Positions 55,416 through 64,000 of a stretch of 64,000 bases of DNA are shown here, one piece after another. The position numbers and the translations under genes were made by a program. Source of the DNA: Eubacteriales bacterium (GTDB taxonomy: Bacteria > Bacillota > Clostridia > Lachnospirales > Lachnospiraceae); the NCBI GenBank assembly GCA_030537195.1, contig JAUNOK010000001.1, positions 186,001 through 250,000 on the forward strand. Reading direction: 5' to 3'. Position 1 is the first letter of the stretch; each line of letters begins with the position of its first letter. Under the pieces are notes generated by a model, which had not been told where the DNA came from, searched no databases, and saw only the letters and a program-made list of their open reading frames with translations.

Positions 55416-56291
55416 ATGAACGACGGCCATCCCGCGGATGGGAAAGAAAAGAGGTTTTCATCGCTGCTTAAGTTATTCGGCAGAGGAAAACGAGACGAAG
55501 ATGTAACAGAAGAGATAATGGATATGGTTAATGAGAGCCATGAACAGGGTGTGCTTGAAGAGAACGAAGCAGAGATGATAGGAAATATCTTTGAATTCGG
55601 AGAGAAACAGGCATCAGATGTGATGACACACAGAAACAATATTGTGGCACTTGATGATGATATCACTGTAGAAGAAGCATTTAACAGGGTAATGGAAGAG
55701 AATTATTCAAGATATCCTGTATATGAAGGTGATATTGATAATATTACAGGTGTTTTACATATCCGTGATCTTCTTAAGATATATGTTGATAAAGATAATC
55801 AGGGCAGAAAGCTTAAAGATGTAGGAGATACAATACTTTTTAAGCCATACTGTATACCAGAGACAAGGAATATAAGTCCACTGTTTCGCCAGATGCAGTC
55901 AGATAAGATTCATATGGCTATTGTTGTGGATGAATATGGACAGACCGCAGGAATTATTACTATGGAAGATATTCTCGAAGAGATTGTAGGTAATATTCTT
56001 GATGAGTATGATGAGGAAGAAGAACAGATTATAACCGAAGAAGATGGCTCATATATAATAGAAGGTCAGGCAGACCTTGAAGATGTTGAGGCTAAGCTTG
56101 GAATAGAATTTGAGTGTGAAGACATTGATACGTTAAGTGGCTTTATGATATATAAGCTTGGAAAGATACCTGATGAAGGAGAAAGCTTTGAAGTAGAGTA
56201 TAAGGGATACATTTTCAAAACACTTGAAGTTCGTAACAGAATGATACTCAAAGTGAAGGTTGAGAAGATGAAGCAGGAAGAGAATGCATAG
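55416..56291 (+). CDS. CorC/HlyC-type CBS-domain protein without DUF21 membrane part
   Basis: 291 residues: tandem CBS domains (about 65-190; VMTHRNNIVALDDDITVEEAFN, ENYSRYPVYEGDIDNITGVLH, IVVDEYGQTAGIITMEDILEEIVG) and a C-terminal CorC_HlyC domain (GFMIYKLGKIPDEGESFE). Full-length relatives carry an N-terminal DUF21 membrane domain used in Mg2+/Co2+ transport; here only a charged ~60-residue N-terminus is present, as in E. coli CorC (292 aa). Soluble regulator of ion efflux is the likely role. TGGAGGAAT precedes the start. Confidence 0.87.
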   Translation: MNDGHPADGKEKRFSSLLKLFGRGKRDEDVTEEIMDMVNESHEQGVLEENEAEMIGNIFEFGEKQASDVMTHRNNIVALDDDITVEEAFNRVMEENYSRYPVYEGDIDNITGVLHIRDLLKIYVDKDNQGRKLKDVGDTILFKPYCIPETRNISPLFRQMQSDKIHMAIVVDEYGQTAGIITMEDILEEIVGNILDEYDEEEEQIITEEDGSYIIEGQADLEDVEAKLGIEFECEDIDTLSGFMIYKLGKIPDEGESFEVEYKGYIFKTLEVRNRMILKVKVEKMKQEENA

Positions 56292-56337
56292 AAGGTAGTA
56301 GTCATATCTGAAGCATCTCTTTTAGAATGGGGGTTAT

Positions 56338-58146
56338 ATGCGAAGATACGAATTAGATACTTCATATGAAGCTAATATGCCTAACGAAGTTGAATTTACA
56401 TTGGATAGCAGATATGTAGTTAAGATAGGTGATGTGCGATTTTATAATCTTATGGGGGAAACTATGCTATCTGCTTTTAACGGTCTTGTACATCCAGATG
56501 ATGTTACATCATTTGAACAGTTCGTTAATGCAGATATGTCTGTTCAATATTGTATCGTAAGATGCCTTATTAAGAATGGTTCGTACAGATGGATGCTTCT
56601 TTTAAAGAAACGTATATATGATGTGGGTTCTGACCGTATGGTAGAGCTTGTTGCACAGGATATTATAGTAATATCCAACGATTTTGATCTGTATTATCAC
56701 AGAGTAAGAAAGTACAGAGCGATAATGAATGTTATTGATGAGAAAATATTCGAATATGATCCACGCACAAGACTACTTACAATATACTGCTACAGAAATA
56801 ACAGATCTGAGATATTTGAGAGGACAGGCCTCAATGAATGGAAGGAAAGCTGCATTAGTAAAGGCTATGTAGAGGGCGATGATGTTATCCAGTTTGATGC
56901 GTTGTGTACTGCCATAGCAAGTGGAATGAATAATTTCATCGTGAAGCTTACATCTTCTATTATGTCTAAGGGAGAGCGTACAGATTCATTAGTGTTCAGA
57001 GGCCAGTCATTGTTAGCCGATGGTGAGAACAGGATTACCGTAGGTGTTATATCTGAACCTGACAAAAGAACAAGGGTTGTTCAGGATTATGTCGGTGTTG
57101 ATGAAGCTAAGCTTGATCTTGCTACAGGAATATATAACAAGAAAGCAGTTACTGATATGATAACTGAAGATATTAACAAGGCTTCAGTTTCTGGCAAGGA
57201 TAGCCAGATGTTCCTTATGATACTTGATATTGATAACTTCAAGAGTGTTAATGACAGTTATGGACATTACTTTGGAGATGAGGTTATCAAAGCATTTGCA
57301 GATGCATTGAAACTGTCGGTTGGAGGAAGAGGACTTGTTGGCAGAATTGGTGGCGATGAGTTCATGGCTTTAATTAAAGATGTAACTATTGAAGACTTAA
57401 GAATTATGCTTAAGTCAATGCGTAAGGGACTTAAAGTTTCACTTGCACAGAAACAGCCGGAATATCTGTTTTCAACATCTATAGGTATTGCACAGTTTGG
57501 TAAAGATGGCAGTGATTTTGAGACGTTGTTTAAGATAGCAGATGCAGCGCTTTATATAGCTAAGGAGAAGGGCAAGGACAGGTACATAATATACGACTAT
57601 AGTAAACATGGTGATATTCTTGCAGATATGAAGCATGATATTGCATTCGGAAGCGGATTCATGAAGCCTATGGCCAAATACGAACTGGCGGCAGATATTG
57701 TTATGAAGGTTTCTATGGGCAGAATGTCAGTGAAAGATGTTCTTTCAGAACTGACAGATAAGCTTAACATCCATGGAATAAGCATATATCGTGGACAGGA
57801 TATGGAATGCATATATAGTACCGGACATTACAAGATTAATGTGAAAGATGCTGCATATATTAATGATAATAATTTTGAAAGCCATTTTGATGAATATGGC
57901 GTTAACAGAGTTAATAATATAGCATCACTTACTATTGATTTTCCTGAAGCATTCAGAAAATTAAGAGATAACAATATATGTTCGTTTCTTCAGATGAAGG
58001 CTGATGGGGTTGATAAGCTGGAATATATGGTTGAATTTGATATATTTGGAATCAACAGAAGAAAGTGGAGCGACACGGATGTAGCAATGCTAAGAATTGT
58101 TGTTCTTGGGCTGATAAATGCTATAAGTGGGCGATTGACAGATTGA
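56338..58146 (+). CDS. Diguanylate cyclase with N-terminal PAS-like and C-terminal GAF-like domains
   Basis: 602 residues. The catalytic GGDEF motif is intact at 338-342 (RIGGDEFMALI), preceded by MILDIDNFKSVNDSYGHYFGDEV, so it should make cyclic di-GMP. The RxxD inhibitory site about five residues before GGDEF is absent, so product feedback is unlikely. Residues ~25-130 resemble a PAS domain, and ~445-600 a GAF-like domain. No membrane helix. GGGGG precedes ATG 56338. Signal unknown. Confidence 0.87.
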   Translation: MRRYELDTSYEANMPNEVEFTLDSRYVVKIGDVRFYNLMGETMLSAFNGLVHPDDVTSFEQFVNADMSVQYCIVRCLIKNGSYRWMLLLKKRIYDVGSDRMVELVAQDIIVISNDFDLYYHRVRKYRAIMNVIDEKIFEYDPRTRLLTIYCYRNNRSEIFERTGLNEWKESCISKGYVEGDDVIQFDALCTAIASGMNNFIVKLTSSIMSKGERTDSLVFRGQSLLADGENRITVGVISEPDKRTRVVQDYVGVDEAKLDLATGIYNKKAVTDMITEDINKASVSGKDSQMFLMILDIDNFKSVNDSYGHYFGDEVIKAFADALKLSVGGRGLVGRIGGDEFMALIKDVTIEDLRIMLKSMRKGLKVSLAQKQPEYLFSTSIGIAQFGKDGSDFETLFKIADAALYIAKEKGKDRYIIYDYSKHGDILADMKHDIAFGSGFMKPMAKYELAADIVMKVSMGRMSVKDVLSELTDKLNIHGISIYRGQDMECIYSTGHYKINVKDAAYINDNNFESHFDEYGVNRVNNIASLTIDFPEAFRKLRDNNICSFLQMKADGVDKLEYMVEFDIFGINRRKWSDTDVAMLRIVVLGLINAISGRLTD

Positions 58147-58162
58147 TGTTGTGTGCTATAAT
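58135..58162 (+). promoter_or_regulatory. Promoter of ilvN-ilvC
   Basis: TTGACA at 58135-58140, 16 nt, TATAAT at 58157-58162, with an extended TG one base before. The -35 lies in the last codons of the preceding gene. The leader holds ATGCAT-tttt-ATGCAT (58176-58191). No T-box or leader peptide is seen in the ~50-nt leader. Confidence 0.8.
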
Positions 58163-58221
58163 TAATTGACAATCAATGCATTTTTATGCATATTAATATC
58201 AGAATTTAGGAGTAGTTGGTT

Positions 58222-58719
58222 ATGAGACGAGCAGTTTTTTCTATTCTCGTGGGTAATTCATCTGGTGTACTTAGCCGTGTCGCTGGAATGTTCAGCCGTA
58301 GAGGATATAATATAGACAGTCTTACGGTTGGTGAAACTCTCAATCCTGAGTTATCACGTATGACAATAGCAGTAACAGGTGAAGATGACGTACTAGAGCA
58401 GATTGAGAAGCAGCTCAATAAGCTTATAGATGTTAAGGAAATCGTTGAGCTTCCTGCACATGAATCAGTATGCAGAGAGCTTGTTATGATTAAAGTAGAA
58501 TGTGGACCAGAGAAGAGACAGCAGGTTTCTTCAATTGCAGATATATTCAGAGCTAATATAGTAGATGTATCTAAGGAGTCCATGATAATTGCGCTTACAG
58601 GAAGTTTAAGCAAGATGAATGCATTTGTAGAACTTCTTGAAGATTTCAACATTACAGAGATTGCAAGAACAGGTATTACAGGACTTGCAAGAGGAAGCGC
58701 AGATCTGAAAAAGATGTAA
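58222..58719 (+). CDS. ilvN: Acetolactate synthase small (regulatory) subunit
   Basis: Binds valine and modulates the catalytic subunit IlvB. 165 residues: N-terminal ACT domain (FSILVGNSSGVLSRVAGMFSRRGYNIDSLTV) and the C-terminal second ACT-like half (ELVMIKVECG, VSKESMIIALTGS). ATG 58222 has TTAGGAG upstream; TTG 58216 is unlikely. The large subunit is not beside it, the gene before being a diguanylate cyclase. Confidence 0.94.
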   Translation: MRRAVFSILVGNSSGVLSRVAGMFSRRGYNIDSLTVGETLNPELSRMTIAVTGEDDVLEQIEKQLNKLIDVKEIVELPAHESVCRELVMIKVECGPEKRQQVSSIADIFRANIVDVSKESMIIALTGSLSKMNAFVELLEDFNITEIARTGITGLARGSADLKKM

Positions 58720-58778
58720 TAATTCTTTGGAGTAACCAGGGAACTTTTACAATATAAAACATATTTATATGGAGGTAG

Positions 58779-59810
<1,032 letters not shown>

Positions 59811-59832
59811 TAATTAGTAATTGATAATATTT

Positions 59833-59860
59833 AAGGGCTGCCATAATGGCAGCCCTTTTT
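59833..59860 (+). terminator. Terminator of ilvNC
   Basis: AAGGGCTGCCA and TGGCAGCCCTT with loop TAA, then a T-run. Confidence 0.92.
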
Positions 59861-59889
59861 AACGTCTGATATATAATTATTATGTTTTA

Positions 59890-61341
59890 TTACTTCTGGT
59901 CTTTTTTGAATTCGTCTTTATTCTCGTCGTATTTTTTATTATAAAGATTCTTTGTCCTATTGAACTGAAGTCCGATTACAACAGCAACAATGATAATTGC
60001 TATTATATTAATGAGAAGTTTCAATACATTCTTTTTTGAAGTTTCTTTCTGTGCTGCCTTTATTTCCTGCTGCTCTTCTGCAATACTTGATTCTTCGGCA
60101 GCTTTGGAACTTTCTATAGATTCTTTTTCGGCAGCTTCTTTAGCAAGTCTTTCCTGTTCTTCATAAGTTGTTATATGTTCTAACATATCATTGCCAGAAT
60201 CAGCACCTACATTAGATCTGTAAAGACCGAAATCTGCACAACTGTATTCATAATCATCTGATACATAGAACCAGCACCACTGCTGTGAAACATGCTTCTT
60301 GTATGCATCAGACTGTACTTCAATCGAAGTACGGTTGCCAAGACGCGAAAGCGGAAGTCTTAAGTTCATAGTAAGCTTGTTATCTGTATAAAGGTGAAGA
60401 TAAGTCTTAGGAACATCCCATGTGCCATAGGTTGTGGCTGAATCCGGGAAAACAGAAGGGTCATTACTTACCTCAACTGATTCAGCTACTGCATGTGAAA
60501 ACAGCATGTGTCCGCCGTGACCATATTCACCATTAAGATCCTGTGTAACTACAACAAGAGGTTTAAAACGTCTGATAGAAGATGTTACATAAGATTTTAC
60601 ATCATCATATACATACTGTTTCTTGGCTGCCTCAAGTGATGTACTGTACAGGTCAGGGAAATTACCGCATATAGGATAGTGCTTTATGCCGGATTCCCAT
60701 AATCCATCGAGCTTTTCATGTTCTCTTATCTTGGCAGATGATGTGAATTCACACATATATGCTACCTGAACAGCCAGGTCCTGTTCTCCGCCATAAGTAG
60801 CAAGAACTCCGCCGAGGAAAAGGATTTCATCATCAGCATGTGTGGCAAATACAAGAATGTCTGCCTTATCACATGGAGTTTTCCATGTCTGCACATCTGC
60901 AGGAGCCTGACCCTGTGAATATACATGCATGTCACATATAGCTTCGCCTGATGCAAATGTTATAGTCATCTCAGATGTTCCTTCAGGAATCTGGACGTAT
61001 TCGTGGAGAAATCCGTTAGTTCCGTAAGTCTTGGTCTTTCCATTGTATGTCAGTGTCCACTGATCAGGAATTAAATCCCATTTGATGTACAGAGAATACA
61101 TTTTTTCAGAAGAAGTTACCTGGATTGTGTCTCTAGCTGAAAATGAGGTCTTAGTGTTGTAAGAGCCATCAGTCATCCTGCTTACGCTTCCTCCGTTGGA
61201 TAGAGTTATGTCAGGAGTGATTTCTGCAGCGGATGTTTCTTCTGCCTTGACAGGTGAAGAGAAAATCATAATGCAGAACAATGCGATGAAAACTAAAGCG
61301 GAAAGCTTTAGAAAGATACTTTTTGATTCAGTATAAGTCAT
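59890..61341 (-). CDS. Surface-anchored PIG-L family deacetylase
   Basis: 483 residues. Signal peptide (LSALVFIALFCIMIFSS, cleavage after AEE-type site), an N-terminal discoidin-like beta domain (~40-145), then the PIG-L metal-dependent domain with FATHADDEILFLGG (zinc ligands, HADDE in place of HPDDE) and EYGHGGHMLFSHAV (second His motif). The C-terminus has a charged coiled coil (~400-445), one membrane helix (LLINIIAIIIVAVVIGL) and a Lys-rich cytoplasmic tail. The enzyme therefore faces outward and probably removes acetyl groups from a cell-surface or extracellular sugar. Stand-alone, reverse strand. Confidence 0.85.
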   Translation of the reverse strand: MTYTESKSIFLKLSALVFIALFCIMIFSSPVKAEETSAAEITPDITLSNGGSVSRMTDGSYNTKTSFSARDTIQVTSSEKMYSLYIKWDLIPDQWTLTYNGKTKTYGTNGFLHEYVQIPEGTSEMTITFASGEAICDMHVYSQGQAPADVQTWKTPCDKADILVFATHADDEILFLGGVLATYGGEQDLAVQVAYMCEFTSSAKIREHEKLDGLWESGIKHYPICGNFPDLYSTSLEAAKKQYVYDDVKSYVTSSIRRFKPLVVVTQDLNGEYGHGGHMLFSHAVAESVEVSNDPSVFPDSATTYGTWDVPKTYLHLYTDNKLTMNLRLPLSRLGNRTSIEVQSDAYKKHVSQQWCWFYVSDDYEYSCADFGLYRSNVGADSGNDMLEHITTYEEQERLAKEAAEKESIESSKAAEESSIAEEQQEIKAAQKETSKKNVLKLLINIIAIIIVAVVIGLQFNRTKNLYNKKYDENKDEFKKDQK

Positions 61342-61424
61342 TGATTCTTACCATTCCTTAATATAAATTTTTACTTATTATTATAAACATAATGTGCATA
61401 TACTTTCAACAATTCAGATGGATA

Positions 61425-61433
61425 TGTTATAAT
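61425..61433 (+). promoter_or_regulatory. Extended -10 promoter of the HemC-like gene
   Basis: TG-t-TATAAT at 61425-61433; the -35 (TTCAAC, 17 nt upstream) is poor. It lies ~35 nt before the start codon. Confidence 0.55.
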
Positions 61434-61468
61434 AAAAAACAAAAAACTTAAAAGGTTACAGAATATAG

Positions 61469-62332
61469 ATGAAAAATGATACGGATGCAATATACAGGCT
61501 GGGATTGTATGGAAGCGGAATAGAAAGAATCAAATTAAAAAAAGCAATACAGACGATAGCAAGAACGTCAGGTTCACAGGCCAAGATTGTAGATATCGGA
61601 CATGAAGGATTTGAGGCGGCATGTGAAGCGCTTGAATTAGGCTCAGTTGATATGGCTGTTGTCAGTATGACAGAACTTATCCGAATGGAAAAGAATGATG
61701 AAGACCTGCCAGATGGTGTAGTTATATCAGGAGTTCTGAAAAGAGAAGATCCAAGACTTGTGATGGTTAGAAAGAGAAGAACTAAAGATATAGTAGAGGA
61801 TGCAGTTGTTGTTACTGATTCAGAAAGGTGTATAGCTCAGATAAGACACATGTATGACGGTATAAGCTGTATAGTTGAACCGGATATAAGAAAATGTTTT
61901 GAAAAACTTGATTCTGAAGAATGTGATGCAGTATTTACGGCTATTGAGGATATCAAGGCATCAAAGATGCATAACAGGCTGCTGTACAGATATACAATTA
62001 TGGATTATGGAGAATGTGTTCCTGCACACGGTCAGGGAATATACGCAATGCTGACTAAAGAACGAAAGGAAGCGGTACGCACAGCAAGAGATATATCACA
62101 TAAAAGTACTGCAGTCTGTTTTGAGATAGAGGATGATATAATTAATAAAGTTATGCAGAATGTATATGTAAAGACATGTGATGTATATGCAAGAATTAAT
62201 GGTGATAAACTTGAGATATATGCAGATGTTACTGGAAACAGAGGCAGAGTGTGCGTTAATGAAAAAGGAGAACTTGCCAGTAAGAATGTCATGACAAGAA
62301 AAATAGTAGACAGAATTAGCAAAAATATGTAA
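61469..62332 (+). CDS. Divergent hydroxymethylbilane synthase (HemC)-like protein
   Basis: 287 residues that follow HemC from end to end but lack key residues. RLGLYGSG opens like the IRIGTRxS strand; GSVDMAVVSMTEL (59-70) aligns with GEIDLAVHSMKDLP, with the catalytic Asp position as Glu69 and the Lys before it as Thr; DLPDGVVISGVLKREDPR matches LPxGL..AVLxREDPRD; VPAHGQGIYA matches APGQGALGIE; and VYVKTCDVYARINGDKL (Cys237) aligns with the dipyrromethane-anchoring GGC block. The arginine cluster that binds substrate acids is not evident. It is probably a paralogue with a changed or lost reaction. Start codon ATG 61469 has only a weak ribosome site. MecA follows 45 bp later. Confidence 0.65.
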   Translation: MKNDTDAIYRLGLYGSGIERIKLKKAIQTIARTSGSQAKIVDIGHEGFEAACEALELGSVDMAVVSMTELIRMEKNDEDLPDGVVISGVLKREDPRLVMVRKRRTKDIVEDAVVVTDSERCIAQIRHMYDGISCIVEPDIRKCFEKLDSEECDAVFTAIEDIKASKMHNRLLYRYTIMDYGECVPAHGQGIYAMLTKERKEAVRTARDISHKSTAVCFEIEDDIINKVMQNVYVKTCDVYARINGDKLEIYADVTGNRGRVCVNEKGELASKNVMTRKIVDRISKNM

Positions 62333-62377
62333 TAATAACTAATTGATATATATTATTGATATTTGAAAAGAGGATAT

Positions 62378-63058
62378 ATGGAATTCAAGAAAATCGGTGA
62401 TAGGAAATTCCAGTGCAGACTTAATGCAGAAGATCTGGAAGATAACAACATTTCGTTAGATGATTTCTTTAACAATGATACAGAGAAGATACATGATCTG
62501 TTAGAGACTATTATGGAAGAAGCTGAAAGGAATATAGGAGTTACATTAAAAGGCGATGTTATGTCACTGCAGTTAGCACCTCTTCCTGACCATTCAATAC
62601 TGCTTACAGTTTCATCAGGTAAGGATGATTTTGGAAGCATGCTTAAGAGGGTTGGAGAAAGTTTTGATAAACTTGGCTTGCCAGCAGAAGATATTATTGA
62701 TTCTGAACCTGAACAAGAAGATGAGCCAAAAACTAAGGAAAACACCAGAAAGCCTGTAGCAGTTAATACAGGCGTATTCAGAATTGCAGATTATGGTGAT
62801 TTTGAACAGTTGTGCCAGTCCAGTGCAAGGACATGGGGTGTAACTAATGCTTTATATAAGGATGAAAGTGATAATACATATTATCTTATATTGCAGAAGG
62901 GAAGATGTTCAGAAGAAAAGTACAGAAGTCTTCTTAATCTCATAATGGAATATGGAGAGTTTGATTCGTCTAAGGAAGAAAGAGCAGCATTTATTAAGGA
63001 GCATTATAGTGTAATTATAGGCAATAATGCTATCAATGTGGTAAAGAAATATATGTAG
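62378..63058 (+). CDS. mecA: MecA-type ClpC adaptor protein
   Basis: Adaptor that presents substrates to ClpCP protease. 226 residues: N-terminal domain MEFKKIGDRKFQCRLNAEDLEDNNISLDDFF, an acidic linker (EPEQEDEPKTKENT), and a C-terminal domain (FRIADYGDFEQLCQ, YYLILQKG, EYGEF). Order and length match Bacillus MecA (218 aa). ATG 62378 follows AAGAGGA. In Clostridia it regulates protein quality control rather than competence. Confidence 0.88.
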   Translation: MEFKKIGDRKFQCRLNAEDLEDNNISLDDFFNNDTEKIHDLLETIMEEAERNIGVTLKGDVMSLQLAPLPDHSILLTVSSGKDDFGSMLKRVGESFDKLGLPAEDIIDSEPEQEDEPKTKENTRKPVAVNTGVFRIADYGDFEQLCQSSARTWGVTNALYKDESDNTYYLILQKGRCSEEKYRSLLNLIMEYGEFDSSKEERAAFIKEHYSVIIGNNAINVVKKYM

Positions 63059-63121
63059 TAAGGAACAATGTGGAATAATCATCTGGCTGATGCCTGGTGA
63101 TGACAGATAAGGAGGCAGCAT

Positions 63122-64000
63122 ATGAGATATCCTGAATTCTTATCCGAAGGCGGAACTATAGGCTTCGTTGCACCATCTTTTGGTTGTGCAACGGAGCCTT
63201 ATAAAACAGCATTCGGAATGACAATTAAGAGATTTGAAAAAGAAGGCTATACAGTAGAGCTTGGACCTAACTGTTATGAGGATAAGGGGATAGGAATAAG
63301 CAATACACCACAGGCGTGTGGTAAGGAACTTACACAAATGTATGAGAGCAATGTCAATGATGTGCTTATATCATGCGGCGGCGGTGAGCTGATGTGTGAG
63401 ATTCTGCCATATGTTGATTTTGACAGGATTAAGGCAGCAAAACCTAAGTGGTATCTTGGATATTCTGATAATACCAACTTTACATTTTTACAGAATACGA
63501 TTGCTGATACGGCCAGTGTGTACGGACCATGTGCGGGCGCATTTGCAATGGAAGAATGGCATCAGGCACTTGTTGATACTTTCGATGTGCTTCGTGGAAA
63601 AGGTTGCGAGAATAATAACGGCGTTGTGGAAAAACAGGTTCACGGATATGACACGTGGGAGAGGGAGTCTCTAAAGAATGAAGAGAATCCTGCACCACAG
63701 TATAATCTTACCGAGAAGAAGATTCTAAGAAAATATGTTGGTGAGAATGAATGTGATAAAGAGATTGCATTTGAAGGAAGACTTGTCGGAGGCTGTATGG
63801 ACTGTCTTGTTAATCTGACAGGTACAAGCTTTGACAAGGTTAAGGAATTCAATGAAAGATATGCGGATGACGGAATTATATGGTTCTTAGAGAGCTGTGA
63901 TCTGAATGTATTTGCAATCAGAAGGGCTATGTGGCAGATGGACAATGCAGGCTGGTTTAAGAATGTAAAGGGCTTCCTTATTGGACGGCCTCTGTGTTAC
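63122..64000 (+). CDS. S66 family LD-carboxypeptidase-like protein (MccF/LdcA type), 3'-truncated
   Basis: The frame is open to the window end (293 codons). GGTIGFVAPSFGCATEPY opens the S66 fold, ISCGGGELMCEILPYVDF and WYLGYSDNTNFTFL carry the nucleophile Ser (GYSD), and WFLESCDL the Glu of the triad; the His lies beyond the window. The family cleaves L,D-peptide bonds of murein tetrapeptides or inactivates microcin C (MccF). The insert between the motifs is longer than in E. coli LdcA, more like the MccF-like branch. AAGGAGG precedes ATG 63122. Confidence 0.88.
   Translation, partial: MRYPEFLSEGGTIGFVAPSFGCATEPYKTAFGMTIKRFEKEGYTVELGPNCYEDKGIGISNTPQACGKELTQMYESNVNDVLISCGGGELMCEILPYVDFDRIKAAKPKWYLGYSDNTNFTFLQNTIADTASVYGPCAGAFAMEEWHQALVDTFDVLRGKGCENNNGVVEKQVHGYDTWERESLKNEENPAPQYNLTEKKILRKYVGENECDKEIAFEGRLVGGCMDCLVNLTGTSFDKVKEFNERYADDGIIWFLESCDLNVFAIRRAMWQMDNAGWFKNVKGFLIGRPLCY

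Noticed and set aside
58147-58221. T-box or leader-peptide attenuator before ilvN
   Set aside because: Only ~50 nt of leader, no T-box sequence, no Leu/Val/Ile-rich peptide.

Overview
The window looks like chromosome from a low-GC Clostridia bacterium of the Lachnospiraceae, probably Lachnospira (Eubacterium) eligens or a close relative. Pointers are the AT-rich coding style, strong AGGAGG ribosome sites, tRNAs without an encoded CCA, a SCIFF RiPP pair next to a fused SecDF, a monomeric [FeFe]-hydrogenase, Rex, a carboxyspermidine-type polyamine operon and a pectin-type CE12 esterase. The species is an inference. Most of the window is housekeeping. I see no prophage, insertion sequence, CRISPR array or rRNA.

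Layout: (0-1.5 kb) end of nadC and its NiaR-type regulator. (1.5-2.6 kb) a reverse-strand AT-rich toxin-antitoxin-like cassette with a perfect 18-bp palindrome in front. (2.9-3.25 kb) a free-standing structured RNA gene with its own promoter and terminator. (3.3-10.2 kb) a six-gene polyamine operon: arginine to agmatine, N-carbamoylputrescine, putrescine and carboxyspermidine/spermidine. (10.2-17 kb) a TetM-like translational GTPase fused to a Rae1-like NYN nuclease, a CE12 esterase, a beta-CASP nuclease and a lipid kinase. (17.3-23.4 kb) glutamate synthase gltBD behind a large inverted repeat. (23.5-28.8 kb) a Crh-like HPr, a two-gene ABC importer, an [FeFe]-hydrogenase, flotillin FloA and a small membrane protein. 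(28.9-29.5 kb) two divergent leucine tRNAs and a three-armed palindromic element. (29.5-37.6 kb) thiD, an AEC carrier, an amino-acid ABC system, enolase, methionine aminopeptidase and a MATE pump. (37.8-43.5 kb) SCIFF precursor scfA, which is only 48 codons long, then the radical SAM maturase scfB, secDF and recJ. (43.5-47.7 kb, reverse) ClC channel, CYTH phosphatase, HU and an ABC-F ATPase. (47.9-52.6 kb) DEAD-box helicase, a detached MetH activation protein and MetH in overlapping frames. (52.7-58.1 kb) Rex, NAD(P)HX repair enzyme, an orphan MazF, a CorC-like CBS protein and a diguanylate cyclase. (58.1-64 kb) ilvN-ilvC, a surface-anchored PIG-L deacetylase, a divergent HemC-like protein, MecA and the start of an S66 peptidase.

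Themes: nitrogen and amino-acid metabolism (polyamines, GOGAT, BCAA, Met), redox control (Rex, NAD(P)HX repair, hydrogenase, NAD synthesis) and ribosome/mRNA quality control (GTPase-NYN fusion, ABC-F, DEAD helicase, MazF, beta-CASP nuclease). The items I would look at first are the GTPase-NYN fusion, the unidentified RNA gene, the SCIFF locus with its intergenic attenuator, the divergent HemC-like protein, and the palindromic element before thiD.
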